NCBI GenBank assembly: GCA_032718475.1
Contig: JAUCBJ010002354.1
Location: 1-33,372 of the forward strand
Origin: Nemertoderma westbladi
Taxonomy: Eukaryota; Xenacoelomorpha; Nemertodermatida; Nemertodermatidae
Direction: 5' to 3'
Length of the DNA: 33,372 bases
A program made the position numbers and the translations under genes. The notes under the pieces are model-generated. The model was not told the DNA's origin and ran no database searches. It saw only the letters and a program-made list of their open reading frames with translations. Shown here one piece after another: positions 19,688 through 29,562 of the stretch (position 1 is the first letter of the stretch; every line of letters begins with the position of its first letter).

Positions 19688-20182
19688 TCAGAACCTCATC
19701 AGTCTGTCCAGTCTGTTAACACCCACTGCGCTAAGAGAAAGCTTATCTGCCAAGGCATTCAGCCCATCTTGTCGCATTGGTGACCCGAGTGTTAGGGTGT
19801 TTACTGAGGCTAGTCTAGTGACTTGCCTCAGATTTACCAATGGCTTTGTTGGTCGGGGTGGAACATGAGAGTAGCCCCCAACTCCAGAATCCCTCTCCCC
19901 CTCGCAATCTGGCCTCCCTGGTGACCCGGGGTTTGGGCCAGAAAGGCCATCAGGAAAGGGACTCAAAGAATTGTTGGCTTCTCTCTCTCCAGTAGACGGT
20001 GAGACAGGCAGCCGGTCAGGAGATAACTGACGCCTGTGAGGCCAAATGTGTCCGGTAATTCCACTGGCCTCTAGTGCCCGGACCTCCGCATTACTAATGT
20101 AATCCATAGTGGGGGGTTGGGGGGTGCTTTTTTGCCGAGTCAGCTCTTGGGGCAAATACCACACCCTGGTTTGCCGTTCCAC
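19688..20182 (-). pseudogene. RTE-like polyprotein, N-terminal region and start of endonuclease
   Basis: A 164-aa open frame on the - strand. The first 120 residues are Pro/Ser/Gly-rich and I do not recognise a domain. The end (TRLASVNTLTLGS, then KLSLSAVGVN) resembles the opening of an APE-type endonuclease. A frameshift near 19683 separates it from the rest of that domain. Confidence 0.65.
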
Positions 20183-20605
20183 AGGGTGGGTGTCGCAGTG
20201 GAGTCAGATATGAGGCCCATTACCCATATCTACACTGGCGCACATGACCCACCATTGGCTGTGCAGCTCATCTGCTGGGTCATGCCCTGTACCCCTGCTG
20301 CCAGGTGCAGGTCGCAGTGAAGTGCACTCAGAGTGAACATGAGAACACTCTACTCCTGACCACCCATTGGTAAATCACCATCTGCCTGGCCAGGCCATAT
20401 ACTCCTGCAGCCAAGTATATGGGTCCTTAATCCAGGACCAACGGCGTCCTTATCCCAGAACGAAGGGGGTCCTAGTTACAGGACCAGATTTGCCCTAGTA
20501 AGAGGGTCTATGCAGCTACAGGTGGCACCTCCTTTATGCTGCATGGAGCTGGCAAGTTTTCTTGATCAATGACCTAGAATACCTGACCTGACCTGTTGCA
20601 CTAAA

Positions 20606-21050
20606 GCGATAGTGTCAACCAATCGAAATTTAGTCCATCTTCAGGACTTCATCTTGGGAAATTGATAGTAGAATTTGAATACCATGGATAGAACTGGACC
20701 CAGTGGTCTTAACTACTAAACAGGCAATATACTGGTTCATATATAATACATGAGATCTGTACAATAATGCACTCAATTACAGTTAACCTCTTATCCCTTT
20801 TTGACCTTAGTCTTTTTGGATAAGGTGAGATTTAATCTCCATGATATCAAATCTAACATTATGCCTTGCCACCACAGCATGATCTGTTATCTCCATTACA
20901 ACAGCTTAGTGTGAGATCGAGCTTCACAATGCAGATGAGCACCAGGTATGAGGCCATTGCCACAGCTGCAGAAACTATTCCTATTGTATATACCCTCAAA
21001 ACAGGTCTTATGATGAATCATGATTCAAATATAACGAAAAATTGATGGCC
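20606..21050 (+). pseudogene. old RTE-like element, segment 2 (end of endonuclease into linker)
   Basis: Directly after the right target-site duplication the old reading resumes with NRNLVHLQDFILGN, matching NRNTVHLQDFISGN of the young copy. It then continues through GACCCAGTGGTC, GTGTGAGATCGAGCTTCACA and ACAGCTGCAGAAACTATTCC. Similarity fades after about 21010. Confidence 0.82.
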
Positions 21051-22758
21051 AAGTATGGTATTGGTATTGATTTAATGGTGCTCAAAGTATAACATTAAAA
21101 TGAATGAAACGTCCAGTAGTATACCGCCTACCACCAGATCGTAGTAATGATGTATCTTACTGTGAGATCTAGTAGTGTATACGGGCTCATACAGTATCTG
21201 ACAATAAATCCCAGTCCAGGGTGTCTAAATAAACAGATACTAAATACGCAAACTACTACTGGCTAGGAATGGAGCCTGGTGTCTATTCTAATACGTGGGT
21301 GAGTCAAATGCAGGGCAAACTAGACAAAACAGGATACCCGGCCTCTAACCGGTGAGGCAGATGTACAGTCTACGGTGACAGACCAAACTCACGGGAAAAC
21401 AATCCCCGCGCAGCGAATCCTAACTATCGCTAATGGACCTAAATACCGTAAACTTGCCGCGGTGTAATTTATATGGTTTATGTACGAGCTAGTGGATTAA
21501 CAGACTAGCGTAACAATACTGTCACCAGCAAAAACAGTCAAAAGGGGGTAGTGCCTAAAGTAATGATACTGTCTACAATAAAACAGTCAAATAAGTAAAT
21601 GCTCCCTTGCGGTAAAACTAAATATCGATATCTCCTAAATTTACAAATTACAAATGGCAGAACTGCAGAATAGATCCTATCGAAGAGTAACCTAAAATAG
21701 GTAATAACTATTAGGGCTCGAAAGGGGGTATATATGATTTAGGACGTGTGTGTGTATGTGTGTTACGAATAAAACAATTTTGGTGTACTTCGTTGTACTA
21801 GGTTTTAGTAATTTCTGACCAAAACAATACCGGACGCTAGCTACTAAAATAAGCTAGTCGCGCTCTGTAGGACGTAATACTTACAAACTGACATCAAAGC
21901 TCTCTTCTTCCTATCCACAACTCAACCGGGCAATTACGGTGTTAGTAACTACACCCGTGATCGGCACAAATACCAGATTCTGGTTGTAAGATAAGAAATA
22001 GTTGTTAATTGCTACCGCATGTTAGCTGATCTGGTATATAAATTTGATTCTAGAATTTTGTTGCTGCAGTGGTTAGCAGCAAATACCTATCAGTACGTGG
22101 CAAGGTGCGCTAGTATATTAATAAACCTCCCTAGGCCAAGCATGTGCTGGTAGCAGAAATACTCCTTGCCTGATCAAATATCTCGGGCTCAGACAGGGGG
22201 GCAGGGTGTACTAATGTATAAACTACAAAGTGAACCGGTACCGAACTGTCAGTACTACAAATCACTAAATTATGGAACATGTGCTGTCCGCATCTAAAGT
22301 GTACTTGCGCGTACTGACAAACAGCAATAGTTCACACCTGTAGGGAATACAGGTTAATCGGCGTTAAACGGCGTCCTAGGACGGCGTCATGCTTACCCTG
22401 ATCTATAGGTCTTATGGCGGGCAAGGGTGTCAAACAAAGTCTTACCTTCCTCTGAAGTGGGCGCTGTATGGCAAGAGTGGAGCATTTCGAACGGGCGTGC
22501 GGGCGAATCTAATGTTGGCGCTTAGCGTGTTGGGGACATCCTTTCCCTGCGATGCTCAAGGCCTAACTGTTTAGGCAGCCATTTCACAAATGTTTGGCTG
22601 TCCCAATGGTGGACTAGTGGAAATATACATGTCTAAGAGTTTACAGTATATTTTCGTAATTTACAAACTTATCACCTTTACTTTACTAATAATAACTAAA
22701 CTAAGTGTTGGGGTAAGATAAGGAAGTAAGTTGAGTGATAACCGAAGGTAAACCGGCT

Positions 22759-22900
22759 CTTATATAGCAAATCTGGGACATAGAATCTACTAGAATATTC
22801 TAGGGGTTTCCATGGCCTCACATTGGAGCAATAAGATGTTCGATGCCCTATGATTGGCCCAACTCATCATTCCACATGTTGTACGCACATCATTGGCCTA
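22759..22900 (-). promoter_or_regulatory. promoter-like cluster: three CCAAT boxes, palindromic HSE-like site, TATA box
   Basis: On the - strand, in order: CCAATG (near 22896), CCAATC (22852-22857), CCAATG (22821-22826), the palindrome CTAGAATATTCTAG (22790-22803), which contains a GAAnnTTC heat-shock-type core, and GCTATATAAGA (22759-22769). The spacing is like a pol II promoter. Downstream on that strand there is a good donor-like GAAGGTAAGA near 22440 but no coding frame I recognise. It could be the promoter of an LTR. Confidence 0.4.
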
Positions 22901-22945
22901 TCTATTTTAATAAATAGAAAATTAATAGCCCAAAAATACAAATTC

Positions 22946-23019
22946 CCGACTGGGATTCGAACCCGTATCCTACCTACAATGTAACTAAAGCCTTAACCCA
23001 TCTGACCACTGCGCCACCG
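22946..23019 (-). other. tRNA-like sequence, SINE head or tRNA pseudogene
   Basis: On the - strand it has TGGCGCAGTGG (A box, complement of 23006-23016) followed by GGTTCGAATCC (B box, complement of 22953-22963). The GGTTAAGGC between them resembles Ser/Leu-type tRNAs. The 5' and 3' ends do not pair into a clean acceptor stem. A SINE head or a pseudogene is likely. Confidence 0.55.
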
Positions 23020-23954
23020 ATGAATTAACATGTACTAATAGGAATAGGCATATTACATTACTGTAATTATGTAAAAATACGTCGAATTTAGAAAGTTTCT
23101 ACTTAACAGCGAAATAATCCATCAATGAATAATAAATAACACAATTAAATAAAACAAATATAGATGACATTGGATACATACATAGCCAAGACATAGATTT
23201 GCAACATTCAATTGGCGCTATAAAAAACGGTATTATTACTAAAATTATTATTAAGATACATCGCGCATCTTGTTTCCGAGAGGGTCCTCGTTGTTTGTTC
23301 CAAAGATAAAAGTACAGTATTTACATTATGAAATTACGTTTATATAAATAGACAATAAAATATGTATTTACATTTCTTGCATAAACTACGGTAATAAAAA
23401 TTTTGGTACTTAAAAATCTTAAAAATCAGTTGCGATTTTTAAGTTCGAGCCGTTCGACGTCCAATTTAAAAAGTATAATTCTTAAATAAAATAATAATTA
23501 AACCGTGAAGCTATAAAAGTATCAAAAAAAAATAAAAATAGTGTATGAATAATTTACATTTCTTATTTCATAGAATAATAAAAAATAGGACCACGGACAA
23601 AAATATATTATAAAATTTATTCAGTAAAGTAGGATATCATTCTTTTAATATTCGTGAATAAAGTATTTCTTGCATAGCATTAAAAATTCTGTAAAATTTT
23701 TAAAAATTATTAATTAGTACTGAATTATTAAGTAAAAATATATCTTATGTAAAATATGATATAATAAATATAATATATGTAAATGTCGGGAATTCTATCA
23801 ATTATTGTATGTAGCTAGGGGTGATGTTGTGGTGAGTTTTGTACATAATGGTTGCCAGGTGTTGTTTAATTCGCAGATTGACGGGTAACCAGTTAATTGG
23901 ACGGAAGTGAGAATTATCGATGTGGGTGCGGCTGTCCTGTCCAGTCCTAGGCAA

Positions 23955-24631
23955 TACCGGATACATTTTACGTTATGCAGTTAGGCTAAACAAATAAACA
24001 TGATATATCCATAAATCCCTAGACCCCTAAACAATGGCAGTAGTACTCTCTTCTAATCAGCAGGAGTTATTAATCAGCAAGTTGACAACATAACAAATTT
24101 TAAAGACAGCAGGAAATCGCCAAAGGCATTGCAATCGATCAACTTGCTGACAGACAGTAAAAGCCTATCAACCACCAAGGTTAAGGCTGAATCTCCATAT
24201 CTGATCACCTCAATTGTTTAAATGTCCGCTTTGAGAAGCTCCTAAAGAATGACAGGTTATTGCCTGATAACATTGTGATACATCCTGTGTCTGAGTCTAC
24301 TCACAGATATGTCCACTGGTGACATTGCTGGTGACACCATGACTGCTACAAAGAGCATCAAGACCAACTGTACCAGGGGAGTAGATAGATATTTCCCCCC
24401 TGGGGTCTTTAAATTCCATGTGTTGGTGTCTTACTTATCCAATCATGATAGACATTGACAGAACGATCAGATTATAGAAATTATAACGAATAAGTTCGCG
24501 CCATTTCGCAAGAATGAAAACTTAACAGTTTTTGGATCTTTTTGTAGAATTCCAATTGATGCGAAGATATACAATATCATCAAATGATGGATCCTACTGA
24601 GAGATTGTATGTGGGAACCTTAATTGGTTTG
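23955..24631 (+). pseudogene. old RTE-like element, segment 3 (linker and start of RT)
   Basis: Matches the young copy from the ATGCAGTTAGGCT block through ATCGATCAACTTGCT, the ACCACCAAGGTTAAGGCTGA block (TTKVKAESP) and the AAGAGCATCAAGACCAA block, to an RT block near 24560-24610 (AAGATATACAATATCAT). Broken by many stops. Confidence 0.8.
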
Positions 24632-25240
24632 GTACTACTACTACTAGGGTCGGCATGCTGCATTACAGATGCATTTTCAAGAATGCTGTGCCGGATTGTC
24701 AACAATATTGCGCCGTCACAACTCCTTATCACCCATGACATGTGCTAGAACATCCGCATCTTCAAGGCCAGTGTCCTTTAAGATGCGCCTCAAGAAAGTC
24801 ATGGGCTGTCCACCATGCTTATTCACTCCATAAGGCTGCCAAAGTACAAGATTATGCACTGGCTGGTCCTCATGGGGAAAGCAATGTCCTGCAAAGCGGA
24901 GGCGGCTTTATTCTAGTGTCTAGTTTGGGGAACCAATGAGACACGCATCCGCATTGCTAATGTAATCCATAGTGGAGGTTGGGGTGCATTTTTGCCGAGT
25001 CAGCTCTCGGGGCAAATACTACACCCTGGTTTGCCACTTCACAGGGTGGGGTGTCGAAGTGAGTCAGATATGAGGCATATGATTGCATTGGCTGTGTAGC
25101 TCATCTGCTGGGTCATGCCCTGTACCCCTGCTGCCAGGCGCACGACGCAGTGAAGTGCACATGAGAACACATGTGGCACCTCCTTTATGCTGCATGGAGG
25201 TGGCAAGTTTTATTGATCAATGACATAGAATACCTGACCT
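24632..25240 (-). mobile_element. internally deleted RTE-like copy (3' end joined to 5' end)
   Basis: Bases 24632-24944 match the 3' end of the young element, beginning with an ACTACTACTACTAGG tail. Bases 24945-25240 match its 5' 500 bp, ending ATACCTGACCTG. About 2.9 kb of coding sequence between is missing. It inserted in the old RTE copy, whose sequence resumes after it. I could not define exact target-site duplications. Confidence 0.85.
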
Positions 25241-25335
25241 GAGTTGTTGTTTGCTAAAGTCGTAGTAAAGGTCGTAGCTCATTATATTTTTTTGATAAAT
25301 AAGAACATTATGGCTCTGAGAAGGATAAGTTGTTT
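25241..25335 (+). pseudogene. old RTE-like element, last segment
   Basis: The old copy resumes with AAAGGTCGT and CTGAGAAGGATAAGTTG, matching the GGGTCGTGGG..CTTAGAAGGATAATTGAAG part of the young RT. Similarity ends near 25335; the catalytic and 3' parts are absent. Confidence 0.65.
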
Positions 25336-26529
25336 TGTGTTGTGCAATCCCATATGTGCGCACACACTACCGCATTTGCGGGTCTATTCTTTCAATAGCA
25401 ACCCCCCAGTTGCCTTTTTTGTTTGTGTTTGGTCCCAAATAATACTACTGTAGCTAAGCAAGTCAGGGATTGAAGGAAATATCTCACTAAATGTTTACTA
25501 ATTTATTTTACCTGCTAATCCTGTTTTATTTTATTTGGCTAGGCCTAACCCGTATTGTCTCTTTTTATTTTATACTCGCTCGAAACAAACTGACTTTTCA
25601 ATACTAGCCTGCTGCCAGTCGTCCAAAATGCTAAATTAAAATCTTTCCCTAAAATTTATAAGTCAGTCAATTTGTTCGATTCGGTAAGGATCAATGGGGG
25701 TCTATTCTCAAATGTTCAACAAGGGAGTTCTAATCTAATTTTTATTTTCCTAGGCCTAAAACTTCCCGATTATATATGTATGTACAACTCCGGTTAGGCT
25801 GGATTTTGTTACACCCCCATTTTAAACAAAACCTACATCCTGAGAAAGTGACCGGGTTACCGGACACTGCGGCTAACGGTCCGTCCCCTGTCAGCCCCCA
25901 CCCCCCTAAGAAATATTAATTGTCGTCATGATTACTTCCCTTGCGGTTGTTGTTCCCGGGCTCCACGTCAGTTGGCCCCCTGGCTGATGAGTCTCAACTC
26001 AGGCATCTTGCGCGAATGTCAGAATACAAAATGAAATATAATTACATAATTCAGAAGTTTATTTAGTTTGATGTGTGTTGCCTAGTATGATTACTGCAAA
26101 ATATGAAAACTACTAATAATATTGTAATTCTAAAGACTGAAACTGGAAACTATAAAAAAAACTACTACCCCACCACATTAATAATGTGGGCTTATATAGT
26201 AATCGAATAATGTCGTCATTGCCGGAAGTGACGACACCAAATTTTCCTAGCAACAATATAGAAACGATAAACTATTGGTCCAGCAAATATATTGTATACA
26301 GCAGCGGTAAATTTAAATTTCAGTAAACGTGTTCAATATAATAAATGCAAATGAATTAATTTACGTTTAGGGTAAATATAAAATTGTTATGACTTGCTGC
26401 AAATTGATATAAAATATAATATAAGTTAAGTGTTGTGAACATATTTTTTGGAAATTTATGTATATTTTTATATCACAATAATTTAGTTATATTTAATTTT
26501 AATGGTATTATTGTGATTATTTACTTAAG
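25336..26529. other. intron remainder; possible solo-LTR-like stretch, otherwise nothing seen
   Basis: TGTTACACCCCC at about 25805 looks like an LTR end. On the - strand a TATATAAG-type box lies near 26195 and an AATAAA-like word near 26060. I found no matching second end and no target-site duplication, so a solo LTR is only a possibility. An inverted repeat CACATT-AAT-AATGTG lies near 26172. Confidence 0.3.
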
Positions 26530-26736
26530 GTACATGTTGTAAACAGCGTTTCAACGGCTTTGCTGAACGGCCTAAGAACGAATGGTGAACCTCTGTGCGG
26601 TACAGTACCAAATGGCAATGCGTTAACTCAAATTAACTGCAACGGAAAGAGAGGAAGATATGTGGTCATTTTCACCGACAATGGTTATCAACTGAACATA
26701 TGTGAAGTGATGGTTTACGCACACTTTTCCAATTAA
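26530..26736 (+). CDS. final exon: second half of the F-type lectin domain and stop codon
   Basis: The exon follows a TTTACTTAAG acceptor in phase 0, which matches the phase-0 donor at 15354. The join reads RIIGSR then VHVVNSVSTALLN, as expected inside the domain. The translation has LCGTV, an INCNGKRGRYVVIF block and NICEVMVYAHFSN before TAA. The CxGKRGRYV and CEV-VY blocks are the closing strands of F-type lectin domains, and the CE pair matches the calcium-loop residues Cys146-Glu147 of the eel lectin. The two lectin exons give about 145 residues, the normal length of one domain. The protein therefore ends with the lectin domain. AATAAA lies at 27054-27059. Confidence 0.88.
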   Translation, partial: VHVVNSVSTALLNGLRTNGEPLCGTVPNGNALTQINCNGKRGRYVVIFTDNGYQLNICEVMVYAHFSN

Positions 26737-27863
26737 TTTTGTTGGAAGTAAACCATTATACACAAATAGCACTCTTTATTTGGTGGACTTGGTGTAACAC
26801 ATTTCATGTAACTCATCTTTGGTACACTTACTATATGGTCTCTCGCAAATTTTCAGACTCCGAAGGTTCAGGGGTCTAGCAAGGGGATGCTCCGATTGGT
26901 CAATAATGAACCTCGAAAAATGCTCGCAAAATCGAAATCGAAATTTTTCAATTCCCATTAGGATCATCCCACAACTCATTCACTAAACTATCTATGTAAT
27001 ACATAATGTAATAATGTAATAAAAAATGTAATAATGTAATACTATCTACGGTGAATAAAATTCTACTGTACCAAATACTGTATGAAAGTTTATATCTTGA
27101 TAATAGGAGTCTATGGTCTATGGTAATAGTAACAATGTACGGTCATTATGTGTATATAGGAAGTAATACAGGTCTTGGCGATTAAAATGTTACTGTACTA
27201 ATTATTATATTTTTGAACTATGATTGCTTAGCTTCATCCTTTGAATATATTGGACATTAAAAAAGTACATTTTTCGAATACAGTTTACTATAGGTATAGT
27301 CCCATCATTTTCCCATTTCTTGGTTATTTGTGATTATGCTGTCCTTTGTTTATGTTAATAATTAATATCCTTTATTATTAATGTCAATAAACATACTACT
27401 ACTAACTTGCTATTTGGCAGCAAATTTAGGTTATTTCAGGATCAACACTCCCTTATTTTTGCAACATCTACTGTGTCCAACGCGGTGTGCCTCGCTACTT
27501 TACTTTATTCATTATTTATTTGATTCAGTAAATTCAAATATATTATGGGAAATGGGAAATTGGTACACAAGTATTCAAAGTTAATTTTACCTACAATTAT
27601 ATATTTTTCAGTTATTTTAAGATTTTCGGTTTGGATATTTCACAGTAATTTTAGGAAATATTAAAGTTATTACTAAACACAAGTAGTTATCATTTTACTT
27701 TAGTTTTTTTATAATAAAAAGCAATTCTAAAATATTGACGGTTAGGTCTATTAGATAATTCATATACTTTTAAGTAGCAAATTTAATGATTCTAGTACCT
27801 GAAGTATCCTAAATAAAAGCGCGTTTATATATATACCGATAACCACTAGACATAAAGTTAATT
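26737..27863. other. 3' UTR and downstream flank; no gene seen
   Basis: AT-rich sequence with a short AATGTAAT repeat near 27003-27040. No other recognisable feature. Confidence 0.5.
27054..27059 (+). terminator. possible polyadenylation signal AATAAA
   Basis: The hexamer is 318 nt after the stop codon of the lectin gene, in an AT-rich 3' region that also holds AATGTAAT repeats (27003-27040). Other similar hexamers exist nearby, so its use is not certain. Confidence 0.4.
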
Positions 27864-27883
27864 GGGGGGGGGGGGGGGGGGGG
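27864..27883. repeat. run of 20 G
   Basis: A homopolymer directly before the degenerate CCCC-containing repeats. Its true length may differ, since such runs are hard to sequence. Confidence 0.9.
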
Positions 27884-27904
27884 TAGCACCCCCAAATCGT
27901 CACC

Positions 27905-28225
27905 TTCAAGGCAGAACCCCCTAAGTCGATTTTTTTCGATTTTCATGTTTTTGACTTTTTGGGTAATTCGATATCGGCTTTTTCGTCTGGCAGAACCCCG
28001 AAGCTTTTCTACCAGCCATTTTTGAGTTATAAGCCAAAGACAGTTCCCCGTAACTTATGCCCACTTCGAGGCAGAACCCCACAAGTCAATAATTGGCTGG
28101 CAAAACACCGTAAATTCAAGTATATGAAATTCAGTCCACCTGGCAAAACCCCTTAAATCAGAAATAACAACCTGTAAAACCTCTTAAATCAGAAACAATA
28201 GCCTGGCAAAACCCCGTAATTTATC
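27905..28225. repeat. degenerate repeats of a GGCAAAACCCC(G/T)TAA motif
   Basis: Copies of (A/T)GGCA(G/A)AACCCC followed by a variable tail occur near 27909, 27988, 28069, 28095, 28139, 28171 (CTGTAAAACCTC) and 28202. Towards the right end the spacing is about 30 bp (28139, 28171, 28202), with ..TTAAATCAGAAA shared. The left copies are more widely spaced. Confidence 0.7.
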
Positions 28226-28546
28226 ATTTATATACTGGTTTGTATTGCGGCCGGACACAAATATTAATGAGGGACGCAAACATTAATGTAACCTCACATT
28301 TTGGTTTCTCTGGACCCTAAAATTGGGTAAAAGTTATTTTTTTTACTACTAAACATTTTCTGGGTTGTTTAAGAATAGCCAAACAACATATTTTTAAAAT
28401 TGTCCCCAAAATGGCTCTGTAATGGCCAAAAGTGCCTTTTTGCGTGAAAGGCTATATTTGTACCAATATTTGTTGGAATTTTTCGAAATTTTGAATATAA
28501 GTTCAAAAGACCCTTGGATCCAATTTTTCTGAACGTTTTTAACTGA
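28226..28546. other. no gene seen
   Basis: AT-rich sequence with short palindromic words. No coding block recognised. Confidence 0.5.
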
Positions 28547-28622
28547 AAATGGCTTGGAGCCATTTAAGACAAAAAAGGCCCAAAAAAGGGCCTTTTGGGC
28601 TTTTTTGATGAAAAATGGCTCC
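28547..28622. repeat. nested hairpins, AAATGGCT / AGCCATTT and GGAGCCAT / ATGGCTCC
   Basis: AAATGGCT-TGG-AGCCATTT (28547-28565) is a short palindrome. GGAGCCAT (28556-28563) also pairs with ATGGCTCC (28615-28622) around an inner AAAAAAGGCCC..GGGCTTTTTT stem (28571-28606). The two foldings compete for the same bases. Confidence 0.75.
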
Positions 28623-29227
28623 AGGGTATTTCCAGCCAAATTTGTTCAGAAGAATTATGGAAAGGGTATTCTGAACAAGGGTACCAAATTTCAACTCATT
28701 TCAGTTAAAATTGGCGGATAAATAGCCTATTTCATTTCATGAAAAACCTACATTCTGAGATGAAGATGTTTAAAGTTTAAGGAACAATTCAAACCATCCC
28801 GCTATTTTAGATAATACCATTTTTCTTTGTTCAACAATAACTTTGTCATAAATGAATGAAATTTTCACGAAATTTTTCATGCTTGCTAAACATATAACTA
28901 ATAAAACAACATTTTAGCAATTTTATTCATATCTGTTATACAGTATTATATAATTATATAGTATAGTTACATTTATTTTTTTGTGATTGAATTAAAGTAA
29001 ACTGATTTTGGATTAGTTAGTATCCGTTCTTATACCAGTACTTATTAACTTTCATGCAATTCTGATATCTTAATCATTATGTTTAACTGGTAAATCATAC
29101 TTACTACCCATACCCACGATTGATTGTCAAATTTATAATAAATTATACCGCCGTCAATAAACAACTTTTTATCTATGTAATCTTGAAACCATTGAAAGAG
29201 CAGTGATGGGCTATAATCAATGGGGTT
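28623..29227. other. no gene seen
   Basis: AT-rich non-coding sequence. Nothing recognisable. Confidence 0.5.
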
Positions 29228-29267
29228 TCTACTACTACTACTACTATGGCATGCTGCATTGCAGCCG
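29228..29267 (-). mobile_element. very short RTE-like 3' end
   Basis: CTACTACTACTACTA followed by GGCATGCTGCATTGCAGC is the 3' tail and last bases of the RTE-like family on the - strand. The insertion is truncated after about 25 bp of element sequence. Confidence 0.75.
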
Positions 29268-29352
29268 TATTGTATATTACATATATATATATAGCATACT
29301 GAGGAAACATTAATCAATATTATATAATTATTTAATTATTCAAGCACGTTGA

Positions 29353-29562
29353 GTTCCATCTTGTTGTAGTGGTTGCTTGAATTCACATCTCTCCGGAGGT
29401 AAGGGGTTCGATCCCCACTGGGGGACAGGGCAGTTTCCGTTTCGGCACGAATACATTAAAGGGTCCAGCCAGGGAGCATCTCTGCCTTGCATCATTAATT
29501 GGTAGCTAAATGAGTACTGGAGTTTCCTCTGGGTAGTAAAGTTTCCAGAGGTTATAGTATAC
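29353..29562 (+). mobile_element. tRNA-headed SINE-like unit
   Basis: An A-box-like TTGTTGTAGTGGTTGC (29361-29376) and a B box GGTTCGATCCC (29405-29415) are followed by a GGGGGACAGGGCAGTTTCC body without coding potential. At about 29563 it runs into an RTE 3' end in the same orientation. This is the layout of a tRNA-derived SINE that shares its tail with a LINE. Confidence 0.5.

Larger units (their letters stand above)
16896..20592 (-). mobile_element. near full-length RTE-like non-LTR retrotransposon with 13-bp target-site duplication
   Basis: The insertion is flanked by exact CTGTTGCACTAAA copies (16883-16895 and 20593-20605), and the old RTE reading frame resumes across them. On the - strand the element starts GTCAGGTCAGGTATTCTAG and has an N-terminal region, an APE-type endonuclease, a linker, RT with FADD and a C-terminal domain. 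It ends GCATGCCGATCCTAGTAG, a 3' end shared by the other copies in the window, where it runs into (TAG)n. The 3.7 kb length, single-polyprotein layout and short trinucleotide tail fit the RTE clade. Several frameshifts and stops disable it. Related fragments lie at 9846, 10143, 15381, 24632, 29228, 29563 and 30163. Confidence 0.88.
21051..23954. other. unassigned insertion of about 2.9 kb in the old RTE copy
   Basis: The old RTE sequence breaks off near 21010-21050 and resumes near 23955, so this stretch was inserted. It has no coding block I recognise. It contains two AAAGGGGGTA purine tracts (near 21541 and 21722), a pair of ACTGTC..CAGTCAAA repeats near 21520-21590, a promoter-like cluster on the - strand (22759-22900), a tRNA-like sequence (22946-23019) and an AT-rich half (23040-23800). 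It may be LTR-derived, but I found neither LTR pairs nor inverted ends. Confidence 0.5.
15355..26529 (+). other. 11.2-kb intron (phase 0) filled with nested transposons
   Basis: Starts GTAAGT and ends TTTACTTAAG. It divides the single F-type lectin domain. Most of its length is transposon sequence, described in the entries below; all the nested pieces are in introns, so they need not break the protein. Confidence 0.85.

Noticed and set aside
22946-23019. A working tRNA gene
   Set aside because: A and B boxes are good, but the acceptor stem does not close and the anticodon arm is unclear.
25805-26220. Solo LTR
   Set aside because: Only one end resembles an LTR. No second end and no target-site duplication could be found, so it is mentioned only as a possibility.
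26776-26979. 67-codon - strand frame in the 3' flank of the lectin gene
   Set aside because: Short, no domain, and it lies in the probable 3' UTR.
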